Translations under genes and position numbers: made by a program
Part shown: in pieces, positions 17,562 to 26,879 of the stretch
Position numbering within the stretch: position 1 is the stretch's first letter
Layout: the number at the start of each line of letters is the position of its first letter
Origin: Acuticoccus sediminis
Lineage (GTDB): Bacteria; Pseudomonadota; Alphaproteobacteria; Rhizobiales; Amorphaceae
Direction of reading: 5' to 3'
DNA: 64,000 bases
Assembly (NCBI RefSeq): GCF_003258595.1
Contig: NZ_QHHQ01000004.1
Span: forward strand, 372,001-436,000
The notes under the pieces: generated by a model
What the model was told of the DNA's origin: nothing
The model's input: the letters and a program-made list of their open reading frames with translations, nothing else
The model's database searches: none

Positions 17562-19001
17562 ATGGACACGTTCAGCAATCTCATCGGGGGCGAGTGGACC
17601 GAGGGTCCCGGCATTACCGAGAACATCAATCCGTCCAACACCAACGACGTGATCGGCCGCTACGCGCAGGGAGACGCGGCGCAGGCCAACGCAGCGATCG
17701 CCGCCGCGAAGGCGGCCGCGCCGTCGTGGGCGCGCACCAACGTCATGGTGCGCCACAACATCCTGAAGGCGGCCGCGGCGGAGATCTTCGCCCGGGCCAA
17801 GGAGCTCGGCGACCTGCTGGCGCGCGAGGAAGGCAAGACGCTCGCGGAAGGGATCGGCGAGGCCGGCCGCGCGGGCCAGATCTTCGACTTCTTCGCCGGC
17901 GAGTGCCTTCGTCTCGCGGGCGAGAAGGTGCCGTCGATCCGTCCCGGCGTCGAGATCGAGATCACCCGCGAGCCGATGGGCGTCGTCGGCATGATCACGC
18001 CGTGGAACTTCCCCATCGCGATCCCCGCCTGGAAGATCGCGCCGGCGCTCTGCTACGGCAACACCATCGTCATCAAGCCGGCGGAGCTGGTACCGGGCTG
18101 CGCCTGGGCGCTCGCCGACATCCTGAAGCGCGCGGGCCTGCCGGACGGTGTCCTCAACCTCGTCATGGGCAAGGGCTCGGTGGTCGGCGAGGCGATCCTC
18201 TCCTCCCCCGACGTCGACGCGGTGACGTTCACCGGCTCGGTGGCGACGGGCAAGCACGTCGCGATGAAGTGCGCCGAGCACATGCGCAAGGTGCAGCTCG
18301 AGATGGGCGGCAAGAACCCGCTCGTCATCCTCGACGACGCCGATCTCGACATCGCGGTCGACTGCGCCGTCAACGGGGCGTTCTTCTCCACCGGCCAGCG
18401 CTGCACCGCCTCCTCGCGCCTCATCGTGACGGAGGGGATCCACGACAGGTTCGTCGAGGCCACCATCGCGAAGCTGCAGTCCCTCTCGGTGGACGACGCG
18501 CGCAAGGACGGCACGCACATCGGCCCCGTCGTCGACGCCAAGCAGCTCGACACGGACATGAACTACATCGAGATCGGCCGGGGCGAGGACGGCGCCAGGC
18601 TCGCCTGGGGCGGCGAGCGGCTGAACCGCGCGACGCCGGGCTTCTACCTGCAGCCGGCCCTCTTCACCGAGACCAGCAACGACATGCGCATCAACCGCGA
18701 GGAGATCTTCGGTCCCGTCGCCACGGTGCTGCGCGTGAAGGACTACGACGAGGCCCTCGCGGTCGCCAACGACACCAGGTTCGGCCTGTCGTCCGGCATC
18801 TGCACGACGAGCCTCAAGTACGCCTCGCACTTCAAGCGCAACGCCGAGGCGGGCATGGTCATGGTGAACCTGCCGACCGCAGGTGTGGACCCGCACGTGC
18901 CGTTCGGCGGGCGCAAGGGGTCGTCCTATGGCCCGCGTGAGCAGGGCCGCTATGCTGCCGAATTCTACACCACCGTCAAAACGGCTTACCAACTCGCATG
19001 A
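17562..19001 (+). CDS. Alpha-ketoglutaric semialdehyde dehydrogenase
   Basis: NAD(P)-dependent oxidation of 2,5-dioxopentanoate to 2-oxoglutarate, the last step of oxidative uronate/pentose degradation. The 479-residue ALDH has TPWNFPIAIPAWKIAPAL, catalytic Glu in QLEMGGKNP, catalytic Cys in FSTGQRCTASSR, and the end LPTAGVDPHVPFGGRKGSS, which is diagnostic for this subfamily. Its stop overlaps the next gene as ATGA. Confidence 0.88.
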   Translation: MDTFSNLIGGEWTEGPGITENINPSNTNDVIGRYAQGDAAQANAAIAAAKAAAPSWARTNVMVRHNILKAAAAEIFARAKELGDLLAREEGKTLAEGIGEAGRAGQIFDFFAGECLRLAGEKVPSIRPGVEIEITREPMGVVGMITPWNFPIAIPAWKIAPALCYGNTIVIKPAELVPGCAWALADILKRAGLPDGVLNLVMGKGSVVGEAILSSPDVDAVTFTGSVATGKHVAMKCAEHMRKVQLEMGGKNPLVILDDADLDIAVDCAVNGAFFSTGQRCTASSRLIVTEGIHDRFVEATIAKLQSLSVDDARKDGTHIGPVVDAKQLDTDMNYIEIGRGEDGARLAWGGERLNRATPGFYLQPALFTETSNDMRINREEIFGPVATVLRVKDYDEALAVANDTRFGLSSGICTTSLKYASHFKRNAEAGMVMVNLPTAGVDPHVPFGGRKGSSYGPREQGRYAAEFYTTVKTAYQLA

Positions 19002-19759
19002 CCGACGCTGAACGCCTCGCCGCCGCCTTCGTCTCCGGAGGCCCCCTCACCGAGCTCGCCGAGCCGCCCGCCGACGTGGCGGCGGCCTACGAGATCCAGG
19101 ACGCGATGCGCGCCCGCCTCGGCCAGCCCATCGCCGGCTGGAAGCTCGCGCAGACGGTCCCGCCCGCGCAGGCCGCCTCCGGGCTGACCGAGCCGACCGT
19201 CTCGCCGCTCCTGGAAGGGATGATCTTCCCCGACGGCACCGTCTTCGGGGGCGATCGCTTCCTCTCGCCGGAGGCGGAGGCCGAAGTCGTTCTGGAGCTC
19301 GCCTCGACGATCTCCAAGCCCGTCAGCGCCGACGAGGTGCGCGCCGCCTGCGCCGGCTACCGCCTCGCCATCGAGATGGCCGACAGCCGCTACGCCGACA
19401 AGCCGTCCATGGGCGCCAAGGCGGTGATCGCGGACATGAACTCGTCCAACGCGCTGGTGATCGGCGAGCTGCGGCCGATCGCGGAGGTCCCGACCGTCGC
19501 GACCGGCCCGCTGACGCTCCAGCTCGGCGACGGCACGATGCTGGACCCGCTCCCGGCCGACTGGCGGCCGAACCCGTTCGAGGTGGTGGCCTTCCTGTCC
19601 CAATTCGCGACCGCGCGCGGTCACGTCCTGGAGGCGGGCGCCATCATCACCACCGGCACCCACACCAAGCCGACCCGCACCGGGCCGGGCACCATCACCG
19701 CGACCTTCGAGGGATTCGGCAGCGTGTCCTGTCAGGTCCCGGCCCTGCGCAACCGCTAG
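18998..19759 (+). CDS. 2-keto-4-pentenoate hydratase / FAH-family protein
   Basis: A 253-residue MhpD-like protein with YEIQDAMRARLGQPIAGWKL, the metal-site Glu pair in SPEAEAEVVLEL, AIEMADSRYAD and the end GAIITTGTHTKPTRTGPG. It is coupled to the semialdehyde dehydrogenase by a 4-nt overlap, so it probably generates or handles a 2-keto-3-deoxy-acid intermediate; the precise substrate is inference. Confidence 0.82.
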   Translation: MTDAERLAAAFVSGGPLTELAEPPADVAAAYEIQDAMRARLGQPIAGWKLAQTVPPAQAASGLTEPTVSPLLEGMIFPDGTVFGGDRFLSPEAEAEVVLELASTISKPVSADEVRAACAGYRLAIEMADSRYADKPSMGAKAVIADMNSSNALVIGELRPIAEVPTVATGPLTLQLGDGTMLDPLPADWRPNPFEVVAFLSQFATARGHVLEAGAIITTGTHTKPTRTGPGTITATFEGFGSVSCQVPALRNR

Positions 19760-19936
19760 GATCGCCCTGCCGCGGCGGACATCGTCCGGGCGGCACCCGA
19801 CGCCTGGCGCGAATGCCGGACCATCCCGGGCTCGCCCGGAGCCGGAGTGGTCCGAACGCCATCACCATGCGCCGCGCGCGGCGCATGGTCCCGACACCCC
19901 GGCCGGCCACCCGGCCATACGACCGGAGCAGCGACG

Positions 19937-20272
19937 ATGCGTCTCCTGATCCTGGCGCTGGCCGCCGGCCTCGCCGCCTCTCCCGCCAATGCCCAGAGCT
20001 TCGATTGCGCGAAAGCCGCCGCGGCGGACGAGCACGCGGTCTGCAACTCTCCCCGCCTCTCGGCGCTCGACGAGGAGATGGCGAGCCTCTACGCCGCCAT
20101 CCGCCAGTGCGCCCTGATGGGGACGCGCGGCGAGGTCACCGACAGCCAGCGCACCTTCATGGCCAGGCGCGCCGCCTGCGGGTCCGACGACGGCTGTCTC
20201 GTGAAGCTCTACAGCGACCGCGTCGCCGAGCTCGGCACGATCAGGCGCGACATGGGCCAGGGGGCCTGCTGA
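19937..20272 (+). CDS. LprI-like (DUF1311) secreted protein
   Basis: A 111-residue protein with a Sec signal peptide (MRLLILALAAGLAASPANA) and a mature part with FDCAKAAAADEHAVCNSPRL, the Cys pattern of the lysozyme-inhibitor LprI N-terminal family, plus ARRAACGSDDGCLVKLY. Likely periplasmic. ATG 19937 was chosen because the signal peptide starts there. Convergent with the next gene, with only 5 nt between stops. Confidence 0.8.
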   Translation: MRLLILALAAGLAASPANAQSFDCAKAAAADEHAVCNSPRLSALDEEMASLYAAIRQCALMGTRGEVTDSQRTFMARRAACGSDDGCLVKLYSDRVAELGTIRRDMGQGAC

Positions 20273-20277
20273 GGGCG

Positions 20278-20601
20278 CTACAGGGTCGTCGCCACGACCT
20301 CGTTGGGGTCGAGCCGCACGCCGTCCGACTCCGAGAGCCAGGGGTTGCGCTCGATCAGCGCCTGCCATTCGGCCGCGGGTGCGACCGCGATGGCGTGCGG
20401 CAGGCCCGGCAGCGCGTTGACCTGAACCCCCTGCATGGACTGCAGGGCCTCCAGCACCGGCTGCTTGGCCGCCGTCATCCGCTGCAGCACGTCCTCCCCG
20501 GCGATCCCGCCGAAGAGCTCCGGCGCGACGCTGACCACCGCCGTCACGCGCGCCGCAGGCGCGGCATCACCGATCTCCTTGCGAAGCCCAGGGTTCAGCA
20601 T
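20278..20601 (-). CDS. Small protein resembling a stand-alone subtilisin propeptide (I9-like)
   Basis: A 107-residue protein without signal peptide. Predicted order is strand (RVTAVVSVAPE), helix (DVLQRMTAAKQPVLEALQSM), two strands (GVQVNALPGLPHAIAVAP), helix (AAEWQALIERNPWL), strand (GVRLDPNEV), the beta-alpha-beta-beta-alpha-beta order of I9 propeptides/inhibitors. ATG 20601 has AGGAG 9 nt upstream. It sits directly downstream of the S8 peptidase gene, 78 nt from its stop. A trans-acting chaperone or inhibitor of that peptidase is inferred. Confidence 0.55.
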   Translation of the reverse strand: MLNPGLRKEIGDAAPAARVTAVVSVAPELFGGIAGEDVLQRMTAAKQPVLEALQSMQGVQVNALPGLPHAIAVAPAAEWQALIERNPWLSESDGVRLDPNEVVATTL

Positions 20602-20679
20602 AGCAACGCTCCTGCCCGCGTGCCTCCGCCGGCTGCGCCCCGGTCCGGGGCGCTCGGGATCGCGACGCCGCACGCGCCT

Positions 20680-21975
20680 TCATAGGTTCGTCAGGTCGAG
20701 CCGTCCTCGCCCGACCTTGTTGAAACCGCTCTGGAAGGCCGTCGGTTTCATCGCCGGTGCCGGATCGGTCAGCGACAGCATGCGACTATGCAGCCCCATC
20801 GGGTTGCGCGCCAAGGCCGGATGCTTCTCCACCACCAGCGCTGCCGCGCCTGCGACAATCGGCGTCGCCATCGACGTGCCGGATTTCAGGCCGTAGGTGT
20901 TGCCGGGAACCGAACTGCAGATGTCGACGCCCGGCGCCGACATGTCCGGCTTCACCACACCGGTCCCGTTCTCGATCCCCCAGTCGGAGAAGTCGGCGGC
21001 GTCGTCATTGATGTCCGTCGCGCCGATGCCGCAGGTGATCTGGTAGTTGCCGGGGCTCCCGTGGTTGTTGACGCCGCTGCGCCCTGCGTTGCCGATCGCA
21101 GCGAACAGGAAGGCGGCAGGCGCGGACTGGATGATCTGCAGGCTGCTCAGGAGGTAGTTGTTGAACCCGGCGCCGCCGAGCGAGGCGTTCATCATCGGGC
21201 AGCGCGAGATCGGCACCGCGGCGGACGCGAAGTTGCTGTGCGCCAGCCAGTTCAGCCCCGCCATGATCTGCGCCAGGAACCCGGTGAGCCGGCCCTGCGC
21301 GTTCAGCGTCGTCAGCACCGCCGCGACGGAGAGGCTCGCGTCCGGCGCCACGCCCACGGTCCTGCCGGCGGCGAGACCGCACACGTGCGTGCCGTGCGTG
21401 CCGGCATCGCGCGGCGTGGTGGAGATGAGGTCGCCGGCGGCGTTGAATTCGGCGAACTGGATGTTCTTTCCGGCGAACTCCTGATGCGAGGCCTCGACGC
21501 CGGTGTCGAGGACGCCGATCCGCACGCCCTTGCCGGTGAGGTTCTGCGCCCGCGCCGCCTGCACGTTGATCTTGTCGAGGTGCCACGGATTGCAGGTCGC
21601 CTCGGTGGCCTCCGCCACCGGGGTGACCGCCGGGATCGCGATGTTGGGGACGATCTCCGCGTCCGCGCTGAGGGCGCCCAGCGTCTCGTCCGACGGGTTC
21701 TCTAGAAGCACGACGCCAAGCGCCGAGAGAACGCGCGGAGCGCCCGCGCCCCGGGCACTTTCGAGGGCGGGGGCGCCCGTCTCGGTGGCGTCCTCGCGGC
21801 CGCTGGGGACAAGGCCGCGCTCGGTCATGATCGGCCGGCCCGCAAACTCCGTCCCCGCGACGAGGCGCTGCACCTCCTGCAGGCTCGCCGAGTGGAGACT
21901 ATCGGCACTCTCCAGGGACGCCGCTTGCGCGAGCGCGGCCGAGCGTTGCCGGGGAATAACGATCAATGTGGCCAT
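20680..21975 (-). CDS. S8 family (subtilisin-like) serine peptidase
   Basis: A 431-residue protein with the complete catalytic set: Asp157 in VLDTGVE, His194 in HGTHVCG, the oxyanion Asn296 in AAIGNAG and Ser368 in SGTSMATP. Residues 1-125 precede the catalytic domain and end in a short propeptide-like strand region (IVPNIAIPAV). There is no signal peptide or membrane anchor, so it looks intracellular or non-classically exported. It pairs with the downstream I9-like gene. Confidence 0.88.
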   Translation of the reverse strand: MATLIVIPRQRSAALAQAASLESADSLHSASLQEVQRLVAGTEFAGRPIMTERGLVPSGREDATETGAPALESARGAGAPRVLSALGVVLLENPSDETLGALSADAEIVPNIAIPAVTPVAEATEATCNPWHLDKINVQAARAQNLTGKGVRIGVLDTGVEASHQEFAGKNIQFAEFNAAGDLISTTPRDAGTHGTHVCGLAAGRTVGVAPDASLSVAAVLTTLNAQGRLTGFLAQIMAGLNWLAHSNFASAAVPISRCPMMNASLGGAGFNNYLLSSLQIIQSAPAAFLFAAIGNAGRSGVNNHGSPGNYQITCGIGATDINDDAADFSDWGIENGTGVVKPDMSAPGVDICSSVPGNTYGLKSGTSMATPIVAGAAALVVEKHPALARNPMGLHSRMLSLTDPAPAMKPTAFQSGFNKVGRGRLDLTNL

Positions 21976-22081
21976 AGTGACAACCTAATAATTTAACGGC
22001 GTACGCATCCAAAAACATCAGAACTGCCTCTAAAATATAACGGGCAACGCAATAACACTCCACTCGTATGGGAGCGGTCTT

Positions 22082-22855
22082 CTAGTCTTTGTGATCGTCC
22101 GGGCGCGCCTTGGCCGTCAAATGATTGAGAACACCGCGCAGCGTGCGCACCTGCTGCTGGTTCCAGCCGGCGTCGGACAGCGTGGTCAGGAGATTGCGCT
22201 CCATGCGGTCGACCATGCCCTCCGGCCGGAAATAGCCGGACGGCTTCAGCAGCGAGACGAGATGCTGCCAGAGGCCCTGGACCTCCGCGCGCGTCGCCGG
22301 CGGCTGGTCGGGCGGCGGCGCGGCGGGCGCGTCCCGCGCGACGCGCCGCCACTCGTAGGACATCAGCAGCACCGACTGGGCGATGTTGAGCGAAGCGAAC
22401 TCCGGGTCGACCGGGAACGAGACGATGATGGAGGCCTGTGCCACCTCCTCGTTCTGCAGTCCCCACCGCTCGCGGCCGAAGAGGATGCCCGTCGGTCCGC
22501 GCGACGTTTCGCGCACCAGCTCGGCGAGGCCGTCCTCGGGTCCTTCCACCCGCTTCGTCATGTCGCGCGGCCGGCGGGTGGTGGCGATGACGAAGACGAG
22601 GTCCTCGATCGCCTCCTCGAGCGTTGCGAAGACGCGCGCATTGTCGATGACGTGCGAGGCGCCGGACGAGGCTGCGCGGGCCTTTTCGTTGGGCCAGCCG
22701 TCGCGCGGGGCCACGAGACGCAGGTCCGTCACGCCGAAGTTCGCCATCGCGCGTGCGGCGGTGCCAATGTTCTCGCCGAGCTGCGGCTCGACGAGAACGA
22801 TCGCCGGAGGCGGTACTATAGTAGGAGCCACAACTTCCTTCATCGCTTGGGGCAT
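22082..22855 (-). CDS. trmJ: tRNA (cytidine/uridine-2'-O-)-methyltransferase TrmJ
   Basis: SPOUT-fold methyltransferase modifying position 32 of tRNAs. The 257-residue protein has motif 1 LVEPQLGENIGTAARAM, motif 2 GILFGRERWGLQNEE and motif 3 FASLNIAQSVLLMSYEW, plus a C-terminal helical extension. The start may be ATG 22855 or 22843. Divergent from icd with about 60 nt between. Confidence 0.9.
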   Translation of the reverse strand: MPQAMKEVVAPTIVPPPAIVLVEPQLGENIGTAARAMANFGVTDLRLVAPRDGWPNEKARAASSGASHVIDNARVFATLEEAIEDLVFVIATTRRPRDMTKRVEGPEDGLAELVRETSRGPTGILFGRERWGLQNEEVAQASIIVSFPVDPEFASLNIAQSVLLMSYEWRRVARDAPAAPPPDQPPATRAEVQGLWQHLVSLLKPSGYFRPEGMVDRMERNLLTTLSDAGWNQQQVRTLRGVLNHLTAKARPDDHKD

Positions 22856-22917
22856 GCTAAGGCGCGCCCTGATCCGCGAGTCGCGCGGAATGACCCTTCA
22901 AGACGCAAGGTCCCGGA

Positions 22918-24135
22918 ATGGCGAAGATCAAGGTGGAAAACCCCGTCGTAGAATTGGACGGGGACGAGATGACACGTATCATCTGGCAGTATATCAAAGA
23001 CAAACTGATCCACCCTTACCTCGACATCAATCTCGAATACTACGACCTCGGCGTCGAGCATCGCGATGCGACCGACGATCAGGTGACCGTCGATGCCGCC
23101 AACGCCATCAAGCGTCACGGCGTCGGCGTCAAGTGCGCGACGATTACGCCGGATGAGGCCCGCGTCAAAGAGTTCAGTCTCAAGAAGATGTGGCGTTCCC
23201 CCAACGGAACGATCCGCAACATCCTCGGCGGCGTGATTTTCCGCGAGCCGATCATCTGCCGCAACGTGCCGCGCCTGGTCCCCGGCTGGACCGAGCCCAT
23301 CATCATCGGCCGTCACGCGTTCGGCGACCAGTACCGCGCGACCGACTTCGTCGTGCCGGGCAAGGGCAAGCTGACCCTCACCTTCACCCCGGAAGGCGGC
23401 GAGCCGCAGGAACACCAGGTGTTCGACTTCCCGGGCGGCGGTGTCGCGATGGCGATGTACAACCTCGACGAGTCGATCAAGGACTTCGCCCGCGCCTCCT
23501 TCAACTACGGCCTGATGCGCGGCTACCCGGTCTACCTCTCCACGAAGAACACCATCCTCAAGGCCTATGACGGGCGCTTCAAGGACATCTTCCAGGAGAT
23601 CTACGACGCCGAGTTCGCCGACCAGTTCAAGGCCAAGGGCATCCTCTACGAGCACCGTCTGATCGACGACATGGTCGCCTCGTCCATGAAGTGGTCCGGC
23701 GGCTACGTGTGGGCCTGCAAGAACTACGACGGCGACGTGCAGTCCGACACCGTGGCCCAGGGCTTCGGCTCGCTCGGCCTGATGACGTCGGTGCTGATGA
23801 CGCCGGACGGCCAGACCGTCGAGGCGGAGGCCGCGCACGGCACCGTGACGCGCCACTACCGCCAGCACGAGCGCGGCGAGCAGACCTCGACCAACTCGAC
23901 GGCCTCGATCTTCGCCTGGTCGCGTGGCCTCGCCCACCGCGCCAAGCTCGACGACAACGACGACCTGAAGACCTTCGCGGCGACGCTCGAGAAGGCCACG
24001 GTCGGCTGCATCGAGGACGGCCACATGACGAAGGACCTCGCGCTCCTCGTCGGCGCCGACCAGAAGTGGGAGTCGACCACCGGCTTCCTCGACTCCGTCT
24101 CGGCTCGCCTCGAGAAGGAAATGGCGAAGGCCTGA
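22918..24135 (+). CDS. icd: NADP-dependent isocitrate dehydrogenase
   Basis: TCA-cycle oxidative decarboxylation of isocitrate. The 405-residue homodimeric, eukaryote-like form is shown by [63 protein letters not shown] and [14 protein letters not shown]. This type is the usual one in alphaproteobacteria. A terminator follows within 60 nt. Confidence 0.96.
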   Translation: MAKIKVENPVVELDGDEMTRIIWQYIKDKLIHPYLDINLEYYDLGVEHRDATDDQVTVDAANAIKRHGVGVKCATITPDEARVKEFSLKKMWRSPNGTIRNILGGVIFREPIICRNVPRLVPGWTEPIIIGRHAFGDQYRATDFVVPGKGKLTLTFTPEGGEPQEHQVFDFPGGGVAMAMYNLDESIKDFARASFNYGLMRGYPVYLSTKNTILKAYDGRFKDIFQEIYDAEFADQFKAKGILYEHRLIDDMVASSMKWSGGYVWACKNYDGDVQSDTVAQGFGSLGLMTSVLMTPDGQTVEAEAAHGTVTRHYRQHERGEQTSTNSTASIFAWSRGLAHRAKLDDNDDLKTFAATLEKATVGCIEDGHMTKDLALLVGADQKWESTTGFLDSVSARLEKEMAKA

Positions 24136-24158
24136 CCGGCCGCCGAACGGCCATTCTG

Positions 24159-24192
24159 GGGGCGGGCCGGATCCACCGGGCCGCCCCTTTTT
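24159..24192 (+). terminator. Rho-independent terminator after icd
   Basis: The stem GGGGCGG...CCGCCCC is extended by two pairs after one mismatch and is followed by TTTTT (24188-24192), 23 nt after the icd stop. Confidence 0.75.
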
Positions 24193-24215
24193 CGTTTGCG
24201 GGAACGAGACCAGCG

Positions 24216-24893
24216 ATGAGCAGCGCCCCCTTCAGCGATCCCGAGGCCGTCGCCCGATACGCCGAAGGTCCGCCGCGGCAGGTCCCCGGCTTCGACGACC
24301 TGCACACCATGGCTCTGGTCCTCCTGTCCGAGCGGATGCCGGACGACGGACGCCTGCTCGTCCTCGGTGCCGGCGGCGGGCTGGAGCTGAAGGCCTTCGC
24401 CGAGGCGCGTGCGGGCTGGCGGTTCGACGGCGTGGACCCGTCACCGCAGATGCTCGGCCTCGCCGCCGCCACGACCGAGCCGTGGCGCCAGCGCATCCGC
24501 CTCCACGAGGGCACCATCGACACGGCCCCCGACGGCCCGTTCGACGGCGCGACCTGCTTCCTGACGCTCCACTTCCTCGACGCCGACGATCGTCGCCGGA
24601 CGCTCGCCGCAATGCGCGAGCGGATGGCGCCGGGCGCACCGCTGGTCGTTGCCCACCACAGCATCGCCGAGGGTGACGCGGCGCGCCGAACCTGGCTCTC
24701 CCGCTACGCCGGCTTCATGATCGCCAAGGGGATCGCGGCGGAGAACGCCCGCAACGCCGAAGCCGCGATCCAGTCCCGCCTCCCCCTTCTCGCGCCGGAG
24801 GAGGACGCGGCGCTGATCGCCGACGCGGGGTTCCGCGACGTCAGCCTGTTCTACGCCGCCTTCACGTTCCGCGGCTGGGTCGCCACCGCCTGA
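24216..24893 (+). CDS. Class I SAM-dependent methyltransferase
   Basis: A 225-residue cytoplasmic protein. Motif I is LLVLGAGGGLELKAF, the acidic residue at the end of strand 2 lies in FDGVDPSPQML, and motif IV is FDGATCFLTLHFLD, followed by MRERMAPGAPLVVAHHS. Substrate unknown. It starts 24 nt after the icd terminator and is probably its own unit. Confidence 0.8.
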   Translation: MSSAPFSDPEAVARYAEGPPRQVPGFDDLHTMALVLLSERMPDDGRLLVLGAGGGLELKAFAEARAGWRFDGVDPSPQMLGLAAATTEPWRQRIRLHEGTIDTAPDGPFDGATCFLTLHFLDADDRRRTLAAMRERMAPGAPLVVAHHSIAEGDAARRTWLSRYAGFMIAKGIAAENARNAEAAIQSRLPLLAPEEDAALIADAGFRDVSLFYAAFTFRGWVATA

Positions 24894-24990
24894 CCCTTCC
24901 GACGCATCCGGTGCCTCGGGCGGAGGCGGATGGCGCACGATTTGCAGCGGGTCTGCGCCCCAGAGGCGAATGACGAACGCTGGAGACGAC

Positions 24991-25473
24991 ATGTCCAAGA
25001 CGACCCTCGCCGTGGCGATTTCCGCCGCCCTCATCGCCGCTCCGCTGACCGCCCTGGCGCAGGCGTCGAACACCTCCCCGAACGGTGTCGTCACTCTCTC
25101 CCCGGAGGGCATGTTCCCGCCGACGGGCACCTGGAACCTCGCCACGCGCGCCGGCGACTTCGTCTACATCGCGGGCATGCGCGGCATCGTGCCGGAGACC
25201 AACACCCTCGCCGAGGGCAACGAGGCGCGCGTGCGGCAGGCGTTCACGAACATGCAGACGATCGCCGCGTCGGAGGGTGCGACCCTGCAGGACGCGGTCC
25301 GCATCGTCGTCTACGTGACCGACATGTACCGGTACCGGCCGATCGTGAACAAGATCCAGGAGGAGATGTGGGCCGGCCGGCCCTATCCGCCGCGGACCAT
25401 CATCGAGGTCGACCGGCTCAACCAGGACGACATCGTCGAGGTCGAGGGGACCTTCTACGCCCCGAAGAACTAG
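24991..25473 (+). CDS. RidA family protein with signal peptide
   Basis: A 160-residue protein. A Sec signal peptide (KTTLAVAISAALIAAPLTALA) precedes a YjgF/RidA domain with DFVYIAGMRGIVPET, FTNMQTIAASEG and YPPRTIIEVDRL, where the Arg corresponds to the imine-binding Arg of RidA. Cytoplasmic RidA hydrolyses reactive enamines/imines; this copy is predicted periplasmic. ATG 24991 has GGAG 6-7 nt upstream. Confidence 0.85.
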   Translation: MSKTTLAVAISAALIAAPLTALAQASNTSPNGVVTLSPEGMFPPTGTWNLATRAGDFVYIAGMRGIVPETNTLAEGNEARVRQAFTNMQTIAASEGATLQDAVRIVVYVTDMYRYRPIVNKIQEEMWAGRPYPPRTIIEVDRLNQDDIVEVEGTFYAPKN

Positions 25474-25523
25474 CGGCGGACCGCGTTCCGTCCGGTACCG
25501 CGCCGGGTACGCCCGGTCCGGGG

Positions 25524-26369
25524 TCAGGGGAGCGCGCCCGCGATGTGCCGGAGCTTCTGCGGGTTGCGCATCACGATGATCGCCGCGATCCGCCCGTCGA
25601 CGATCTTGAGCGCCGTCGTCTGAAGCTCGCCGTCCGCCTCGCGGGTGACGAGACCTGGGAGCCCGTCGACGAGCGCGGTGCGCACCCGGGGCGCCGCGGT
25701 CGACTTGCGCGCCTGCGCGGCGAACATCCGCACGATGCGCTCGCGCCCCAGGATCGGGCGCAGGAACGCGTTGCGGATGCCGCCGCCGTCGCTCACCAGG
25801 ACGGCGTCCTCGCTCAGCAGCGCCGCCAGCGCGGCGACGTCGCCGCTGCGCGAGGCGTTGAAGAACGCCTCGGCGATGTCGTGGTGCGTCCGTTCGGCGA
25901 CGGCGAAGCGGGGGCGTTCCTGGCGCACGTGCTGCCGCGCGCGCGAGGCGAGCTGGCGCACCGCCGCCGGGTCCCGGCCGAGATGCCGCGCCACCTCGTC
26001 GAACGGCCTGCCGAAGACGTCGTGAAGGAGGAAGGCGGCGCGCTCGAGCGGGGTCAGCCGCTCCAGCGCGACCATGAGGGCGCTGTCGATGAGGTCGAGG
26101 TCCGGCTCCTCGTCGACCACCGGCTCGGGAAGCCAGGGGCCGACATAGTCGATCCGCCGCCCCGAACGCAGGGCGTCGATGGCGAGGCGCGACACCGTCG
26201 TCGTCAGCCAGGCCTCCGGCGAGGCGATCGCCTCCCGGTCGGCGGCGGCGAACCGCAACCAGGCGGACTGCACCACGTCCTCCGCCTCGCCCGAGGTACC
26301 GACGATGCCGCGGGCGAGGCGCGTCAGGCGCGCCCGCTCGCGCTCGAAGAGAGCGATCGCCTCATCCAT
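25524..26369 (-). CDS. ECF41-type RNA polymerase sigma factor
   Basis: A 281-residue sigma-70 factor with region 2 (ARLTRLARGIVGTSGEAEDVVQ start) and region 4 (LTPLERAAFLLHDVFGRPFDEV start) fused to a C-terminal SnoaL-like domain. It carries the group hallmarks WLPEP in the linker, DGGG (SDGGGIRNAF) and an NPDKL-like NPQKL at the end. In ECF41 the C-terminal domain tunes activity in place of an anti-sigma factor. It lies 42 nt downstream of its presumed target gene and is likely autoregulated through that gene's promoter. Confidence 0.92.
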   Translation of the reverse strand: MDEAIALFERERARLTRLARGIVGTSGEAEDVVQSAWLRFAAADREAIASPEAWLTTTVSRLAIDALRSGRRIDYVGPWLPEPVVDEEPDLDLIDSALMVALERLTPLERAAFLLHDVFGRPFDEVARHLGRDPAAVRQLASRARQHVRQERPRFAVAERTHHDIAEAFFNASRSGDVAALAALLSEDAVLVSDGGGIRNAFLRPILGRERIVRMFAAQARKSTAAPRVRTALVDGLPGLVTREADGELQTTALKIVDGRIAAIIVMRNPQKLRHIAGALP

Positions 26370-26411
26370 CGACGGTCCCCTTCATCGATCGCCCCCTCCC
26401 CATTCCCCGCC

Positions 26412-26852
26412 TCAGGCCTGCGGTACGGCGCGGAAGCCGACCGCGAACCGGTTCCACCCGTTGATCGCCACGATCGCGGTGGTGATGTCGACGCACTCCT
26501 TCTCGCTGAAGGCGGCGGCGAGACGGGCGTAGACGTCGTCGGGCGCATGCGTGTCGGCGAGGCGCGTCAGCGCCTCCGTCCAGGCGAGCGCCGCCTCCTC
26601 CGCTTCGGTGAAGAGCGTCGTCTCGTGCCAGCTCTGCAGGAGGTCGAGGCGGCGCTGGTCCTCGCCGTCCGCGCGGGCCTCCTTCGTATGCATCGCGATG
26701 CAGAACGCGCAGCCGTTGATCTGCGAGGCGCGCAGCTTGATGAGGTGCAGCAGCGCCTTGTCGATGCCGAGCCCCTCCATCGCGGTGTTGAAGGCGATCA
26801 TCGCCTTCGGTCCAGCGGAACCGGCCTGGAAGTAGTTCAGTCGTGCTTGCAT
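26412..26852 (-). CDS. Carboxymuconolactone decarboxylase/AhpD-like family protein
   Basis: A 146-residue protein with the peroxidatic-type motif INGCAFCIAMHTKEAR (CxxC plus His), preceded by LLHLIKLRASQ and followed by FSEKECVDITTAIVAINGWNR. Genes of this family are the standard neighbours of ECF41 factors. I chose ATG 26852 because the ECF41 promoter -10 ends at 26880, making an upstream GTG at 26873 too close to the transcription start. Confidence 0.9.
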   Translation of the reverse strand: MQARLNYFQAGSAGPKAMIAFNTAMEGLGIDKALLHLIKLRASQINGCAFCIAMHTKEARADGEDQRRLDLLQSWHETTLFTEAEEAALAWTEALTRLADTHAPDDVYARLAAAFSEKECVDITTAIVAINGWNRFAVGFRAVPQA

Positions 26853-26879
26853 GGTTGTCACCATCCCTTTCACCGGGAT

